Assembly (NCBI GenBank): GCA_024279425.1
Contig: JAJRRO010000059.1
Location: 62,001 to 126,000 of the forward strand
Direction of reading: 5' to 3'
Length of the DNA: 64,000 nucleotides
From: Bacteroidota bacterium
GTDB lineage: Bacteria > Bacteroidota > Bacteroidia > Flavobacteriales > Flavobacteriaceae
Shown: piece by piece, positions 18,602-28,145 of the stretch
Layout: the number at the start of each line of letters is the position of its first letter
Numbering within the stretch: the stretch's first letter is position 1
Program-made: the position numbers and the translations under genes
The notes under the pieces: generated by a model
Told to the model about the DNA's origin: nothing
Databases searched by the model: none
Seen by the model: only the letters and a program-made list of their open reading frames with translations

Positions 18602-19264
18602 ATGAATCAAAAAATATTGGATTATAGTAAAATTTCCAACCTATTTATCTTTCCTAAAGCTGAAAACTTCGTGGAAAATGTTAATGAAGTTCAGCAATAC
18701 TTAAATAGCATTTTACCTGATGCAGGTAAAACATTGCAACCTTTTACAGATGTCGTAGGAAACATTTCAAAAATTGAATTGGAAGACCTCTACGTAAGAA
18801 CCTTCGAAGTACAGTCTATTACTACTTTGGATATTGGATATATTGTTTTTGGCGACGATTATAAAAGAGGTGAACTCTTGGTCAACCTTAATAGGGAACA
18901 TCAAAAGTACGGTATAGACTGTGGTACTGAATTAGCCGATAACCTATCAAATATCCTGAAGCTATTGCATGTGTTACAGGACGAGGAGTTAAGAGATGAT
19001 TTGGTAAATAAAATAATCATGCCTGCTTTAATTAAAATGATAGAAGGTTTCGGCGAGGGTCAAATTGCGGCAAAAGACAGGGTATATACCAAACACCATA
19101 AAACCCTGATAGAAAAGCATCAAGCATTTACAATTTACAAGCATACGCTTATGGTTTTATATAAATCGTTGAACCGTGACTTTGATATTAAAATTGAAGA
19201 ACAGTCTCAACGATCAGGAGGGTTTTTAAGCTCAATAAAGCAAGAAATTACAATTGAATCATAA
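18602..19264 (+). CDS. narJ: Nitrate reductase molybdenum cofactor assembly chaperone (NarJ)
   Basis: This 220-residue all-helical protein belongs to the TorD/NarJ family of chaperones that insert the Mo cofactor into NarG before membrane attachment. Sequence conservation is low as usual; the stretch EDLYVRTFEVQSITTLDIGY, with the conserved Tyr-Val-x-Thr-Phe, is the recognisable NarJ signature. The position between narH and narI is diagnostic. Confidence 0.93.
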   Translation: MNQKILDYSKISNLFIFPKAENFVENVNEVQQYLNSILPDAGKTLQPFTDVVGNISKIELEDLYVRTFEVQSITTLDIGYIVFGDDYKRGELLVNLNREHQKYGIDCGTELADNLSNILKLLHVLQDEELRDDLVNKIIMPALIKMIEGFGEGQIAAKDRVYTKHHKTLIEKHQAFTIYKHTLMVLYKSLNRDFDIKIEEQSQRSGGFLSSIKQEITIES

Positions 19265-19279
19265 TTAATAAATAGCCCA

Positions 19280-20008
19280 ATGGATACACTGAATAATTTC
19301 TTTTTTATAGCTCTACCTTACATCGCATTTTTGGTATTTTTAATTGGAACTATTTCAAGATATAAATCACAAAAATTTAAAGTGTCTTCGTTGTCTTCTC
19401 AATTTTTAGAAGGAAAAAAATTGTTTTGGGGATCTATCCCCTTTCACTTTGGGATATTGATTTTATTTTTTGGGCATCTTGTTGCCTTCCTTATTCCAAA
19501 AAGTATAATTCTTTGGAACAGTGAGCCCTTACGCTTGTTGTTTTTGGAAATTTCCTCCTTTATAGCGGCAATCTGTGTTTTTATTGGTCTAATTCTATTA
19601 TATATACGAAGAATAACGGACGATCGAATAAAGATGGTGACCACCAAAATGGATATTTTTGTGGAACTGCTGCTACTGTTTCAAATATTTACAGGAATGT
19701 ACACCGCAGTATTCATGAGATGGGGAAGTTCCTGGTTTGCATCTGTAATGTCTCCCTATTTAAAATCCATTTTTACATTTTCACCTGATATTACAACCGT
19801 AAGCGCTATGCCATTACTATTTAAATTACATGTAATAGGGGCTTTTGTAATTATATTAATGGTGCCATTTACACGTTTGGTGCACTTTCTGGTATATCCG
19901 TTAGACTACATTTGGAAACCTTACCAGCAAGTTATCTGGAATTGGAACAAAAGGAAAGTCAGGAGCCCAAAAACACCCTGGTCCATTCATCGTCCTAAGA
20001 ATAATTAA
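19280..20008 (+). CDS. narI: Respiratory nitrate reductase gamma subunit (NarI)
   Basis: This 242-residue diheme b-type membrane subunit has five helices. Conserved His residues that can ligate the hemes are in PFHFGI and GHLVAF in the second helix and KLHVIGAF with RLVHFLVYP near the C-terminus. It takes electrons from menaquinol, or here possibly exchanges them with the periplasmic cytochrome, and passes them to NarH. It lies 15 bases after narJ and 30 before narK. Confidence 0.95.
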   Translation: MDTLNNFFFIALPYIAFLVFLIGTISRYKSQKFKVSSLSSQFLEGKKLFWGSIPFHFGILILFFGHLVAFLIPKSIILWNSEPLRLLFLEISSFIAAICVFIGLILLYIRRITDDRIKMVTTKMDIFVELLLLFQIFTGMYTAVFMRWGSSWFASVMSPYLKSIFTFSPDITTVSAMPLLFKLHVIGAFVIILMVPFTRLVHFLVYPLDYIWKPYQQVIWNWNKRKVRSPKTPWSIHRPKNN

Positions 20009-20038
20009 CTTTTTAATAAACTCCCTTACGAATATACT

Positions 20039-21586
20039 ATGGAACAAACCGCACCTAATTTACTGAACTTTAAAGATCCAAGTATAAAAACGTTGCATTT
20101 AACTTGGATTGCTTTTTTCTTGACTTTTGTTGTTTGGTTTAATGTAGCACCAGTTTTAACAGAAATGTTAGATCGATTCGATTGGCTGACCAAGGCCAAT
20201 GTTAAATCAATTATTTTATGTAATGTTGCTTTAACAATTCCTGCCCGGGTTGTGGTCGGAAATTTAATCGACCGTTATGGTCCAAGAAGAATTTTTGGTG
20301 GCTTAATGGTTCTAACTGTTATTCCAGGATTGATATTTGCGTTCGGAAATTCACTTACGGTGCTTACCATTTCCAGATTGTTTTTAGGTACTATTGGTGC
20401 AGGATTTGTTATAGGGATTAAAATGACCGCCAATTGGTTTACCCCAAAATATATTGGGAGAGCTGAAGGGTTTTATGCTGGTTGGGGTAATTTTGGTTCT
20501 GCTGCTGCTGCTGCTTTGGTACCTTTCTTCGCTGTTTCCATAATTGGGGGTGATGATGGTTGGAGATGGTCTTTGGCCATTACAAGTATTATGTGTGGTG
20601 GCTATGGCGTGTTTTATTTCTTTGCCGTTGAGGATCATCCTAAAGGTTTTGAGGTTAAGGAAAAAAAGGGGGAAATGGAACCCATGCCCATCACCTCAAT
20701 AAAAGACCTGGCTCAATACTGGTTTTGGCAGTTTCCGTTATTTGGTGCCATTGGTTTGGTCGTTTATAACTTGCATAAACAACAAGTTGATGGTCATGCC
20801 ATGTTAAGTTGGACAACGGTCTATGTAATATGGGGCATATTGTTTCTTGTTTATTTAATGGATGTCCTAAAAGTAACCAATCATAACTTACCTAAAATAA
20901 AAGCAGGAATCCCAGAAAAAGATAAATACCATTTTGGAAGTATTGGAGCCTTAAATTCTACCTATTTTGCCAATTTTGGAGCTGAACTGGCCATTGTATC
21001 AATGCTGCCCATGTTTTTTTATCAAGTATTTAGTACGCTATTGAATACTAATGGCGAGAGAATAGTAACACTTGAGATAGCTGGTCTTGTTGCTGGTTCA
21101 TTCGCGGTTATTAATTTGATAGCTCGTCCATTGGGAGGACTACTTTCAGATAAAATGGGCAATAGAAAAAAGACTATGCTTTTATATATGGGGGGAATAG
21201 TGGTAGGTTTTTTCCTGATGGCTATTATTGCAAAAGTCGGCCCAATTAATTCAGAAACTGGCGAAGCAACGCTAGTTCCCTTATACAATACAGTAACCTG
21301 GCTAGTAGTTTCAATATTAATCACCATGTTCGCTTCCTTTTTTGTACAAGGAGCGGAAGGGGCCACGTTTGCTATGATACCTAATATTAAAAGAGACATG
21401 ACGGGTCGTATTGCTGGAATGGCGGGCGCCTATGGTAATGTTGGTGCCGTATTCTATTTGTTTTTGTACACCATGATGGATGAAAAGACCTTTTTGTATA
21501 TACTTTCAGCAGGAGCTTTTATTAGTTTAATTTATACCTCCATTACATTAAAAGAACCTGAAGGTGCTTTTGAAGATCATTTATAA
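20039..21586 (+). CDS. narK: Nitrate/nitrite transporter NarK, first copy
   Basis: This 515-residue major facilitator protein of the nitrate/nitrite porter family starts with the conserved LTWIAFFLTFVVWFNVAP. It has the MFS motif between helices 2 and 3 (GNLIDRYGPRR) and Gly-rich nitrate signatures in AGWGNFGSAAAAALVP and GMAGAYGNVGAVFY. It moves nitrate in and/or nitrite out across the inner membrane. Together with the following copy it forms a two-porter set, as in many nitrate respirers; which copy is the symporter cannot be told by eye. Confidence 0.94.
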   Translation: MEQTAPNLLNFKDPSIKTLHLTWIAFFLTFVVWFNVAPVLTEMLDRFDWLTKANVKSIILCNVALTIPARVVVGNLIDRYGPRRIFGGLMVLTVIPGLIFAFGNSLTVLTISRLFLGTIGAGFVIGIKMTANWFTPKYIGRAEGFYAGWGNFGSAAAAALVPFFAVSIIGGDDGWRWSLAITSIMCGGYGVFYFFAVEDHPKGFEVKEKKGEMEPMPITSIKDLAQYWFWQFPLFGAIGLVVYNLHKQQVDGHAMLSWTTVYVIWGILFLVYLMDVLKVTNHNLPKIKAGIPEKDKYHFGSIGALNSTYFANFGAELAIVSMLPMFFYQVFSTLLNTNGERIVTLEIAGLVAGSFAVINLIARPLGGLLSDKMGNRKKTMLLYMGGIVVGFFLMAIIAKVGPINSETGEATLVPLYNTVTWLVVSILITMFASFFVQGAEGATFAMIPNIKRDMTGRIAGMAGAYGNVGAVFYLFLYTMMDEKTFLYILSAGAFISLIYTSITLKEPEGAFEDHL

Positions 21587-21611
21587 TATCGAACATTAAA
21601 ACTTTAGATTT

Positions 21612-23240
21612 ATGTCAGTAAATATAAAAGATTGGAATGTAGAAGATGATTCCTTTTGGAAGTCCAAAGGAAATAAAATAGCCACAAGAAACCTATGGTC
21701 ATCTATTCCAGCACTATTACTAGCATTCTCAATTTGGATTATGTGGGGAGTGCTCATAAAATATATGAAGGAATTTGGATTTTCCTTTGGTATGACGGAT
21801 GGACTATCATCTGGAACAGATGCTTATAAGGAGGCTCTTAAGGAAATTAACAATTTGTATTATACCCTACCTGCAATTGCCGGGTTGGCTGGTGCTACAT
21901 TAAGACTTCCAAACTCCTTCTTAATTTCATTGGGGGGTGGTAGAAATGTAATATTTGTAACTACAGGTTTACTTCTAATCCCTGCGATTGGTACAGGAAT
22001 GGCCCTTGGCGATATTAATACCTCCTACATATTTTTTGCTGTAATGGCATTGTTATCAGGTTTTGGGGGAGGAAATTTTGCCTCGTCGATGAGTAATATT
22101 AGTTTCTTTTTCCCTAAAAAAAAGCAGGGTTATGCATTGGGAATGAATGCAGGGCTTGGAAATCTGGGGGTTGGAGTCATGCAAAAATTGATTCCATTGG
22201 TTGTTACCATGTCACTGTTTGGAGGTACGGCCGGTTCAATTGCCACAGCAAAAGGAGCTCCATTTGAAGGCTTACAAAATGCAGCTTGGGTATGGGTTCC
22301 TCTTATTGCACTAGCTACTTTAGGAGCATTTTTTGGGATGAACAATGTTTCAACAGGTACGCCAAGCCTACCAAATACGGCAAAAGGAGTTTCCAAAACG
22401 TTGTACATGATTGTTTTGGGCCTAATTGCAGCCAGTGTAGGGGCCTTTATGTTAATTGGACTTCCGTGGGGAGATTGGGGGATGAAAAATTCCTCGATGT
22501 GGATTGTTCTTCCTATAGTTGTTATTCTTGCTGTGGTTCTTATGAAATATGCCACGCCGGGAGAGATAAAACAAAACCTTAAAAAACAATTTTCAATTCT
22601 TGGTGATAAGCATAACTGGATCATGACCATTATTTATGTCATGACATTTGGTTCTTTTATTGGCTACTCAATGGTATTTCCAAAATTAGCTCAAGATATA
22701 TTTGTCTATTCCAATGCCTTGGACCCTGAGTGGGTGAATCCCAATGCGCCGAATATTATGCTCTGGGCTTTTCTAGGCCCGGTAATTGGTGCCTTAATTA
22801 GACCGATAGGGGGAATCCTTTCAGATAAAGTGAACAGTGGTTCCAAAGTTACTGGATGGAGTACCTTTTTTCAAATTCTGGCAGCATTGGCAGTCGCCTA
22901 TTTTGTGCTTCAGGCAAAAGGAACCGATACCCCTGAAATATACTGGTGGCCGTTCTTTGCAGCATTTATGGTATTATTTTTAACCACGGGAATAGGAAAT
23001 GGCTCTACTTTTAGAAGTATTCCCTATATTTTCTCCAAGGAAAAAGCGGGGCCCGTATTAGGCTGGACATCGGCTATTGCCGCTTATGGTGCCTTTATCA
23101 TTCCTAAAGTGTTTGGACAACAAGTAACCGCAGGGCATGCCGAATACGCTCTTTATGGCTTTGCAGCATATTACCTGATCTGTTTATTGCTAAATTGGTG
23201 GTACTATCTAGGCCCTAAGCGAGAGTTTGACAAACCATAA
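21612..23240 (+). CDS. Nitrate/nitrite transporter NarK, second copy
   Basis: This second NarK-family porter, 542 residues, is clearly divergent from the first. Conserved parts are FSIWIMWGVLIKYMKEFGFS, the Gly-rich segment SGFGGGNFASSMSNISFFFP followed by GLGNLGVGVMQ, and GNGSTFRSIPYIF near the C-terminus. The extra length comes from a loop between helices 1 and 2. It starts 25 bases after the first copy and ends the polycistron at a strong hairpin terminator. Confidence 0.93.
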   Translation: MSVNIKDWNVEDDSFWKSKGNKIATRNLWSSIPALLLAFSIWIMWGVLIKYMKEFGFSFGMTDGLSSGTDAYKEALKEINNLYYTLPAIAGLAGATLRLPNSFLISLGGGRNVIFVTTGLLLIPAIGTGMALGDINTSYIFFAVMALLSGFGGGNFASSMSNISFFFPKKKQGYALGMNAGLGNLGVGVMQKLIPLVVTMSLFGGTAGSIATAKGAPFEGLQNAAWVWVPLIALATLGAFFGMNNVSTGTPSLPNTAKGVSKTLYMIVLGLIAASVGAFMLIGLPWGDWGMKNSSMWIVLPIVVILAVVLMKYATPGEIKQNLKKQFSILGDKHNWIMTIIYVMTFGSFIGYSMVFPKLAQDIFVYSNALDPEWVNPNAPNIMLWAFLGPVIGALIRPIGGILSDKVNSGSKVTGWSTFFQILAALAVAYFVLQAKGTDTPEIYWWPFFAAFMVLFLTTGIGNGSTFRSIPYIFSKEKAGPVLGWTSAIAAYGAFIIPKVFGQQVTAGHAEYALYGFAAYYLICLLLNWWYYLGPKREFDKP

Positions 23241-23282
23241 TAATTTGTTTTTATCTCTGTTCATTAAAAAAAATGTTTTTAA

Positions 23283-23312
23283 TTTCCCCTAATCGTAATC
23301 GATTAGGGGAAA
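23283..23312 (+). terminator. Terminator after the nar operon
   Basis: A perfect 13-base-pair stem (tttcccctaatcg with cgattaggggaaa) closes a TAAT loop and is followed by a short T-rich run. It lies 42 bases after the second narK gene and should end the nar transcript. The hemerythrin gene downstream would then need its own promoter or read-through. Confidence 0.75.
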
Positions 23313-23361
23313 CGATTTTTAACCTCTATTAAACTAAAAAAGTTAATTAAAAAATAAAAAA

Positions 23362-24018
23362 ATGAGTTTAGATTTAAAGAACTTGAACAAACAAGATCCA
23401 TTAAAAAGAATGGTGGAACGCCAACAGGAAACTGAAGAATTTTCTCCAATGGATCCACCAGATGCGTTTAAGCCGCCTACTTTGGATGAAGTTAACTATG
23501 AGGAAATGCATCCCATAATTCAATCATTAATGGATGAGCATGTAAAATGCAATGAAGTGATCAGTGCTTTTGAAAACACTATCAATTCTTTGAATACTAA
23601 CGGTTTTTCGAAAAGTACGCTAGAAGGAATAAACGATTTCTTTTCTTTCTTTGATGAATCTATCATCGACCACAACAGAAAAGAAGATGATACCGTTTTT
23701 GCCGATTTAAATCTCGTTCTGCATGAGAAAGAAGAATTTAGTACAGGTACTGAAAAGACCGTAGTGGATTTAATGGAAGAGGACCATATAAAAATGTTAC
23801 AGCTTGCTGCCATATCTTTTAATTTGTTTGGATTGATTACACGTATTCCAGATGAAAGTTCAAGATTAGTTATTTTAGATTTGGCGGTGGAGCAATCCAA
23901 AGCCCTGATTGAAATGCTTAAACTTCATATTTTCAGGGAAGACCATGTTGTTTTTCCTATAGCGAATGATTATTTGTCGACTGAAATTTTAGATGCACAT
24001 AATGCACGATTCGCATAA
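23362..24018 (+). CDS. Hemerythrin domain protein
   Basis: This 218-residue protein is a four-helix hemerythrin-like fold. Candidate di-iron ligands are in MHPIIQSLMDEHVKCNEVI, ESIIDHNRKEDDTVF, MEEDHIKM and KLHIFREDHVVFP, with the His/Glu spacing of the family. The first ~45 residues are polar and disordered-looking. Bacterial hemerythrins next to nitrate reductase genes are thought to bind O2 or NO or to help repair damaged iron-sulfur clusters (compare YtfE/ScdA); such a role is inferred here. It follows the nar terminator by 49 bases. Confidence 0.85.
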   Translation: MSLDLKNLNKQDPLKRMVERQQETEEFSPMDPPDAFKPPTLDEVNYEEMHPIIQSLMDEHVKCNEVISAFENTINSLNTNGFSKSTLEGINDFFSFFDESIIDHNRKEDDTVFADLNLVLHEKEEFSTGTEKTVVDLMEEDHIKMLQLAAISFNLFGLITRIPDESSRLVILDLAVEQSKALIEMLKLHIFREDHVVFPIANDYLSTEILDAHNARFA

Positions 24019-24236
24019 AGAATTTGCCAAACCTTATAGGGGTTTTAATAATATTAATTGACACCAATAAAATCGAAAAGAACTGATAATCATATGGTTA
24101 ACAGCGTTTTGATATTGCCGAAATGGCAGTTCGTATTTAGCCTATAATTTTGGGTAGATTTTTTTGCCACACCATTAAAGTCAAGTTCATCGAGAGAAAC
24201 TAAGTTAACATTTTGATAGGCTCGCCAAACTATCGA

Positions 24237-25139
24237 TCAGTCCCATTTCAAGTATTTCTGCCAGTTATGTTGTTCTCTGAATCCCAGAACTTCACGGATT
24301 TTGCGATTTGAAAACAAAGCCTCATGCTCCCCCAATTCGCGAGTAATCGGCACATCAGGGAAAAACTGTTCTGCCAATTCTTTGCTGGGGATAATCGCAC
24401 CGTTCTGATCGTTTCCTGCATTGAAAACCTGATAACCAAGGCCATCTTTTTTCAAACATAAATCCACAATCTGTCCCAGGTCACGCGCATCAATATAACA
24501 GAACGCATTTCTGCGGCGCACTTCAGGGTTTTTGAAATAATCCGGAAACAGTTCAGCGTATTCGTGTGGCTCAATCACATTTCCGATACGAAGGGCATAA
24601 ATATCATAGCCTGACCGTCGCTGGAAGCTGCGTGCTGTTTTCTCATTTACAACCTTCGATAATCCGTAGCTATCCATGGGATCAACGTCATAATCCTCCT
24701 CCAAAGGCAGCACATTAGGATTGGTTTTGCCATCTGAAAAACAGATACCGTAGGTGGTCTCCGACGAAGCAATAATAATCTTCTTAATTCCAAGCTTAAC
24801 AGCCGTTTCAATCACATTGTAGGTACCCATGGTGTTGACCCGAAAAGTTTCATTATCAGGATTGATCAAGATCCTGGGCACGGCAGCAAAATGTACTACA
24901 GCATCAAATTTTGGTACGCCATTACCGGGTTCCAATTCATCTAACCCGGCATATGAACTCATGGCATTAAACATTTGTCCAGAATCCGTAATATCAGCTA
25001 TCAGATTATCCACGCCTGGGTGATCTAAAGGCACCAGGTCTACATTCATAACTCTATGTCCTTGGTCAAGAAGGTAGGGTATCACATGCTTTCCTGCTTT
25101 TCCCGATCCCCCTGTAAAAAATATTCGCTTTTTAGTCAT
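24237..25139 (-). CDS. NAD-dependent epimerase/dehydratase family protein
   Basis: This 300-residue short-chain dehydrogenase of the extended type has the nucleotide motif FTGGSGKAGKHV at the N-terminus, Ser in ASSETTYG and the catalytic pair Tyr-x3-Lys in SYGLSKV. The C-terminal half contains RNAFCYIDARDLGQIVDLCL, which is usual in sugar-nucleotide or uronate-type members. The substrate is unknown. It stands alone, facing the nar operon end, with gene remnants upstream. Confidence 0.88.
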   Translation of the reverse strand: MTKKRIFFTGGSGKAGKHVIPYLLDQGHRVMNVDLVPLDHPGVDNLIADITDSGQMFNAMSSYAGLDELEPGNGVPKFDAVVHFAAVPRILINPDNETFRVNTMGTYNVIETAVKLGIKKIIIASSETTYGICFSDGKTNPNVLPLEEDYDVDPMDSYGLSKVVNEKTARSFQRRSGYDIYALRIGNVIEPHEYAELFPDYFKNPEVRRRNAFCYIDARDLGQIVDLCLKKDGLGYQVFNAGNDQNGAIIPSKELAEQFFPDVPITRELGEHEALFSNRKIREVLGFREQHNWQKYLKWD

Positions 25140-26140
25140 GTATTCTCCTATTTAATAATGATTTCAATTGTCACCAACTGAGAGTGTGTACGGCTGCATA
25201 TTCCATGTCAATTTCACAATTAGTAATCACAAATTTAAGAATAATGAAATGCTATTTAAGAGAGTACTCAACTTTCTCCCTTTCAGTTGCAGGATTATAT
25301 ATAACATTTTCTCGATGGTTCTGGTACATCCGACCCCAATGTGAAACTCTTGCATCGCACTTAATAATTCGTTGTAAAAATTCTCGAAAAAAGTCATGTT
25401 ATCGTCAGTTTTGATCTCAAACTTTCCTTTGGCACATCTACTAATTAATTTACCGTCAAAAGAAATGTCCTCGGGTTGCAGTATTCTTTGCATTGAGTGA
25501 GATTGAGCATAACGGGGGGGTCTGCTACACCATCTCTCCGAAATAGCCAACCGTTACCCACAATATGAGAAAACTGACAGTTTTAAAGATTTATATTGTT
25601 GTAGCCTTACCTCTAAAGGGTAAGACTACAGGATGATGTCCATCTACATGAACTAGCTCAAAATCCGTAATCTTTTGAAAGAGGGTTTAATATCCTAAAC
25701 GAAAAAAAAATCGGTAATTAAAACAAAAACCAAAATGCCTAAAACAACATTGACAAAATTATTAGATAAATCATCAATTCCTGAATCACTAGTAGTTCCA
25801 AGCCAGATATTCATAAATCAGATTTCCAATTTTTTGCTTAGGAAAATATTTTTGACTTCGTAGTAGACCCAACGAACTAGCGCGCCAAAGAATCCATTGC
25901 ATTTCAATTCAATTCAATTTAAATCTGAATAATGATTTTTAAATTCGTCCAGAAACGGGCAAAGAGTGGGTCGGGCATGGTCTCTTTATCCAGTTTCGCC
26001 AAAAACCCCTTGAATTTGTTCGATACTTTGTCCACAGGCTCTGAAAAAGTTTGGGCGCAGCACCAATGTGTTTAAAAAAAGTCTCGGTAAAGAGGCTTAT
26101 AGGACCTTGGTTTTTCCAAAATCAAGGGGTTGAGCAACGG
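25140..26140. other. About 1 kb of decayed sequence without an intact gene
   Basis: Only short frames remain here. A minus-strand frame at 25227-25550 (107 codons, reading KLISRCAKGKFEIKTDDN in the middle) and a minus-strand piece ending at 25919 (PVDKVSNKFKGFLAKLDKET) look weakly coding, but I recognise neither. Given the IS and gene remnants on the right side, this is most likely a graveyard of past insertions. Confidence 0.4.
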
Positions 26141-26227
26141 TTACTCACCCATTGCATATTTAAGATACTTTCCAGTTTTGTTCTGTACCATAAGGTTGTT
26201 GCGTATTGTTCTAAAGAATTTAATCAT
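26141..26227 (-). pseudogene. N-terminal fragment of a DUF6090 family gene
   Basis: The 28-codon frame MIKFFRTIRNNLMVQNKT followed by GKYLKYAMGE is the unmistakable start of a DUF6090 protein. It stops exactly where the membrane helix should begin. An intact relative follows about 160 bases away at 26386-27312 in the same orientation. The remainder of this copy is gone. Confidence 0.65.
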
Positions 26228-26385
26228 CCTGTTTTATAAATTCATATTCACCAGTTATCGGTTTAAAAATAATATGGTAATTACCAGCTTCATTCACCTC
26301 GTTATTTCTTCCATCTAGTTCACCAATTCCAGTTGGAAGTCATTATTTCCCCAATTTTGTGCCCAACTATCTCTACATCTAAATT

Positions 26386-27312
26386 TTACGCACCTTCTTT
26401 TAAATAAAGGTCAATTTCCCAAATATCATTTTCTATATCAGTGAGTATCATTGGTGTAGATTTACCTCCAACATCGTCAAAACCATCTAATGAAGTGCCA
26501 ATGATTCCTACATCTTGGTTTAAAACTTTTACTTCGGGATAATAATTTTTAATGAGTTGTAATATAGACTTTGCATCATTTAAACAATTAAATAAAATTG
26601 TTCGATAATAAACCTTATCATTTCTAGTGTTCTTTTTGGCTATTCTAAACCTGTTAGTATTAATTAATTTAACAGCATTTAAAATATCATTTTCATTGTA
26701 ATAAAGAGTATCTGATACATCAAAACGGCTATTTGAATCATTTCTATTAGCTTTAGGTGACGCGATACCATATTCTAAGTAAAGCGGATGTAAATAATCA
26801 TTCAAAGGAATTTCTCTATTAATTTCATTAACATAATTAATTACATGTTTAAATATTTCGTTCTGACTTTTGTTGTTAGGATTAAAGCTTAAGTTTTCTG
26901 CATGATATTTAGTCTCTGAAACTATTTCATTTGAATAATCGCCTGCCATAAAAGATGAAAGAAATGGTATTCTATTGTAAAAGTCGAGATCTTGATTAGT
27001 TAAATAAAGTTCAATACTAGGTATAGAATCAGGATGATTTAAATAAAGATCCATCCTTTCAATTTGAATATCTGCTAAATTGATATGGTTTTCAAATTTT
27101 TGCATATCGTAAGACATAGCACTATATAACTGTTCTAAAGTCACTTTAAATTGTGCTTCCTGTTTTCTGTTTTCGTTCCAGTTATTTAATTGTAATACCA
27201 TAAAAATACCAATCATAATGAGTCCTACTTCACCAATAGCATAGCGTGTATATTTCTGGAATTCATTTTCGTTAGCAAGTTTTTTACGAATTTTTCTAAA
27301 GAAGTTTATCAT
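26386..27312 (-). CDS. DUF6090 family membrane-anchored protein
   Basis: This 308-residue protein starts with the family hallmark: a basic amphipathic stretch (MINFFRKIRKKLANE), then YAIGEVGLIMIGIFMVLQ as one membrane helix, then NNWNENRK. The remaining ~260 residues are a charged, mostly helical soluble domain, longer than in many members. DUF6090 proteins are very common and often multi-copy in marine Flavobacteriia; their function is unknown. Its 5' leader carries a 23-base sequence that recurs at 56184-56206. Confidence 0.85.
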   Translation of the reverse strand: MINFFRKIRKKLANENEFQKYTRYAIGEVGLIMIGIFMVLQLNNWNENRKQEAQFKVTLEQLYSAMSYDMQKFENHINLADIQIERMDLYLNHPDSIPSIELYLTNQDLDFYNRIPFLSSFMAGDYSNEIVSETKYHAENLSFNPNNKSQNEIFKHVINYVNEINREIPLNDYLHPLYLEYGIASPKANRNDSNSRFDVSDTLYYNENDILNAVKLINTNRFRIAKKNTRNDKVYYRTILFNCLNDAKSILQLIKNYYPEVKVLNQDVGIIGTSLDGFDDVGGKSTPMILTDIENDIWEIDLYLKEGA

Positions 27313-27334
27313 TGGTTTGTTGGTTGGTCATAAC
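27312..27334. repeat. 23-base repeat, copy 1 (DUF6090 leader)
   Basis: The sequence ttggtttgttggttggtc plus ataac is identical here and at 56184-56206. Here it lies directly upstream of the DUF6090 start codon; at 56 kb it forms the right end of a longer AT-rich repeat-like stretch. It may be part of a dispersed intergenic repeat family. Confidence 0.5.
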
Positions 27335-27372
27335 GTTCTTGATAAAATGCGTTTCAATGTATTTTATCTTTT

Positions 27373-27640
27373 GTGCGTGCCCCGGCATGGGCATCTTTTT
27401 GATTATTGAAAGATAATCAAATTCATCTAGAGGGTGCAAGTCCACTGTGGGTAGAGTAACGCCTTGAACCATTAGTAAATCGCAAGGTTGTCAGTTGCGA
27501 GACTGGAACTGAAGGAAGCGAAATACGAAGTATTCACGAATACAAAAAAAGAATGGAAAGGGAATGAGTAAACTACTAAACTTGGTACTGACCCTTCTGC
27601 CGGGCTCAGGACAGGCTAAACAGGGACCGTATATGAGGCA
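27373..27640 (+). mobile_element. Group II intron fragment (5' end, domain I)
   Basis: The stretch starts with GTGCG, the conserved group II 5' splice end. Typical domain I landmarks follow in order: CCGGCATGGGCATC, AGGGTGCAAGTCC, TAGAGTAACGCC and GAACTGAAGGAAGCGAA. These match bacterial intron 5' regions. No reverse transcriptase frame and no clear domain V/VI is present; about 270 bases on, the sequence runs into an istB remnant. It is a truncated intron, its right limit estimated. Confidence 0.7.
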
Positions 27641-27660
27641 TATTTACTTGTGTAAGCTGT

Positions 27661-27750
27661 TTATTGGTTGCAGATGCAATTTTAGATCGTCTGGTACATA
27701 CAGCACATAGATATAGACATCAAAAGGGGAATCAATACGAAAAAAACTAA
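27661..27750 (+). pseudogene. IstB-like ATPase C-terminus (IS21 family remnant)
   Basis: The frame reads VADAILDRLVHTAHR followed by a polar tail to a TAA at 27748. This is the C-terminal end of IstB, the AAA+ transposition helper of IS21 elements. It is followed by the 58-base IS21-type end at 27798. The rest of istB and istA is missing. Confidence 0.65.
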
Positions 27751-27797
27751 AAAATAAACAGTAATTTTAACCACAAAGGAATCGATTTTAAGCACTT

Positions 27798-27855
27798 AGT
27801 TTACTATGTTCACTTTAATCCGGCGCACATGATTCACTTTGACCGGCTCATCCAC
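27798..27855. repeat. IS21-type terminal repeat, copy A
   Basis: This 58-base sequence contains two related boxes, cactttaatccggcg and cactttgaccggctca, as at IS21-family ends. It recurs in inverted orientation at 37353-37410 with five mismatches. It lies 47 bases after the istB remnant, in the right place for the element end, and cuts into the IS200 remnant that follows. Confidence 0.65.
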
Positions 27856-27858
27856 AAC

Positions 27859-28092
27859 ATTCCCATATATTCAGAAATTGAAACCTTGGGAGGTAATGTA
27901 CACACCAAATGAATGTGGTCTTTTTGAACATTCAATTACCTGAACATCTTTCCATGAACTGATTAATTGTAAATCATGCTCTACTAAAGATTTGACCATG
28001 CCTTCAAGTATTTTGAAGCGGTACTTGGATGTGAAAACAACGTGATAGTCACATTTGTAATACACATGTGTTAATTTTCTATATTTACGCAT
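27859..28092 (-). pseudogene. IS200/IS605-type tnpA remnant, copy 1
   Basis: The minus-strand frame from 28092 reads RKYRKLTHVYYKCDYHVVFT and SKYRFKILEGMVKSLVEHDL, the start of a Y1 (HUH) transposase. After VQVIE the frame shifts; the correct continuation NVQKDHIHLVCTLPPKVSIS and EYMGML is in another frame. The sequence then breaks into the IS21-type end. The catalytic Tyr region is lost. A second truncated copy lies at 63272-63459. Confidence 0.75.
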
Positions 28093-28145
28093 CTTAAAAC
28101 TTTTAGATGTGTAAACCTAAAAAATGGCAGAGTCTTTTAAACATG

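Noticed and set aside
25227-25550. 107-codon minus-strand frame as a real gene
   Set aside because: It has no recognisable motif, poor start context and lies in a clearly decayed region. I kept it only as part of the graveyard entry.
27373-28092. An intact mobile element between the DUF6090 gene and cysK
   Set aside because: The group II, IS21 and IS200 parts are each truncated. No complete transposase or reverse transcriptase is present.
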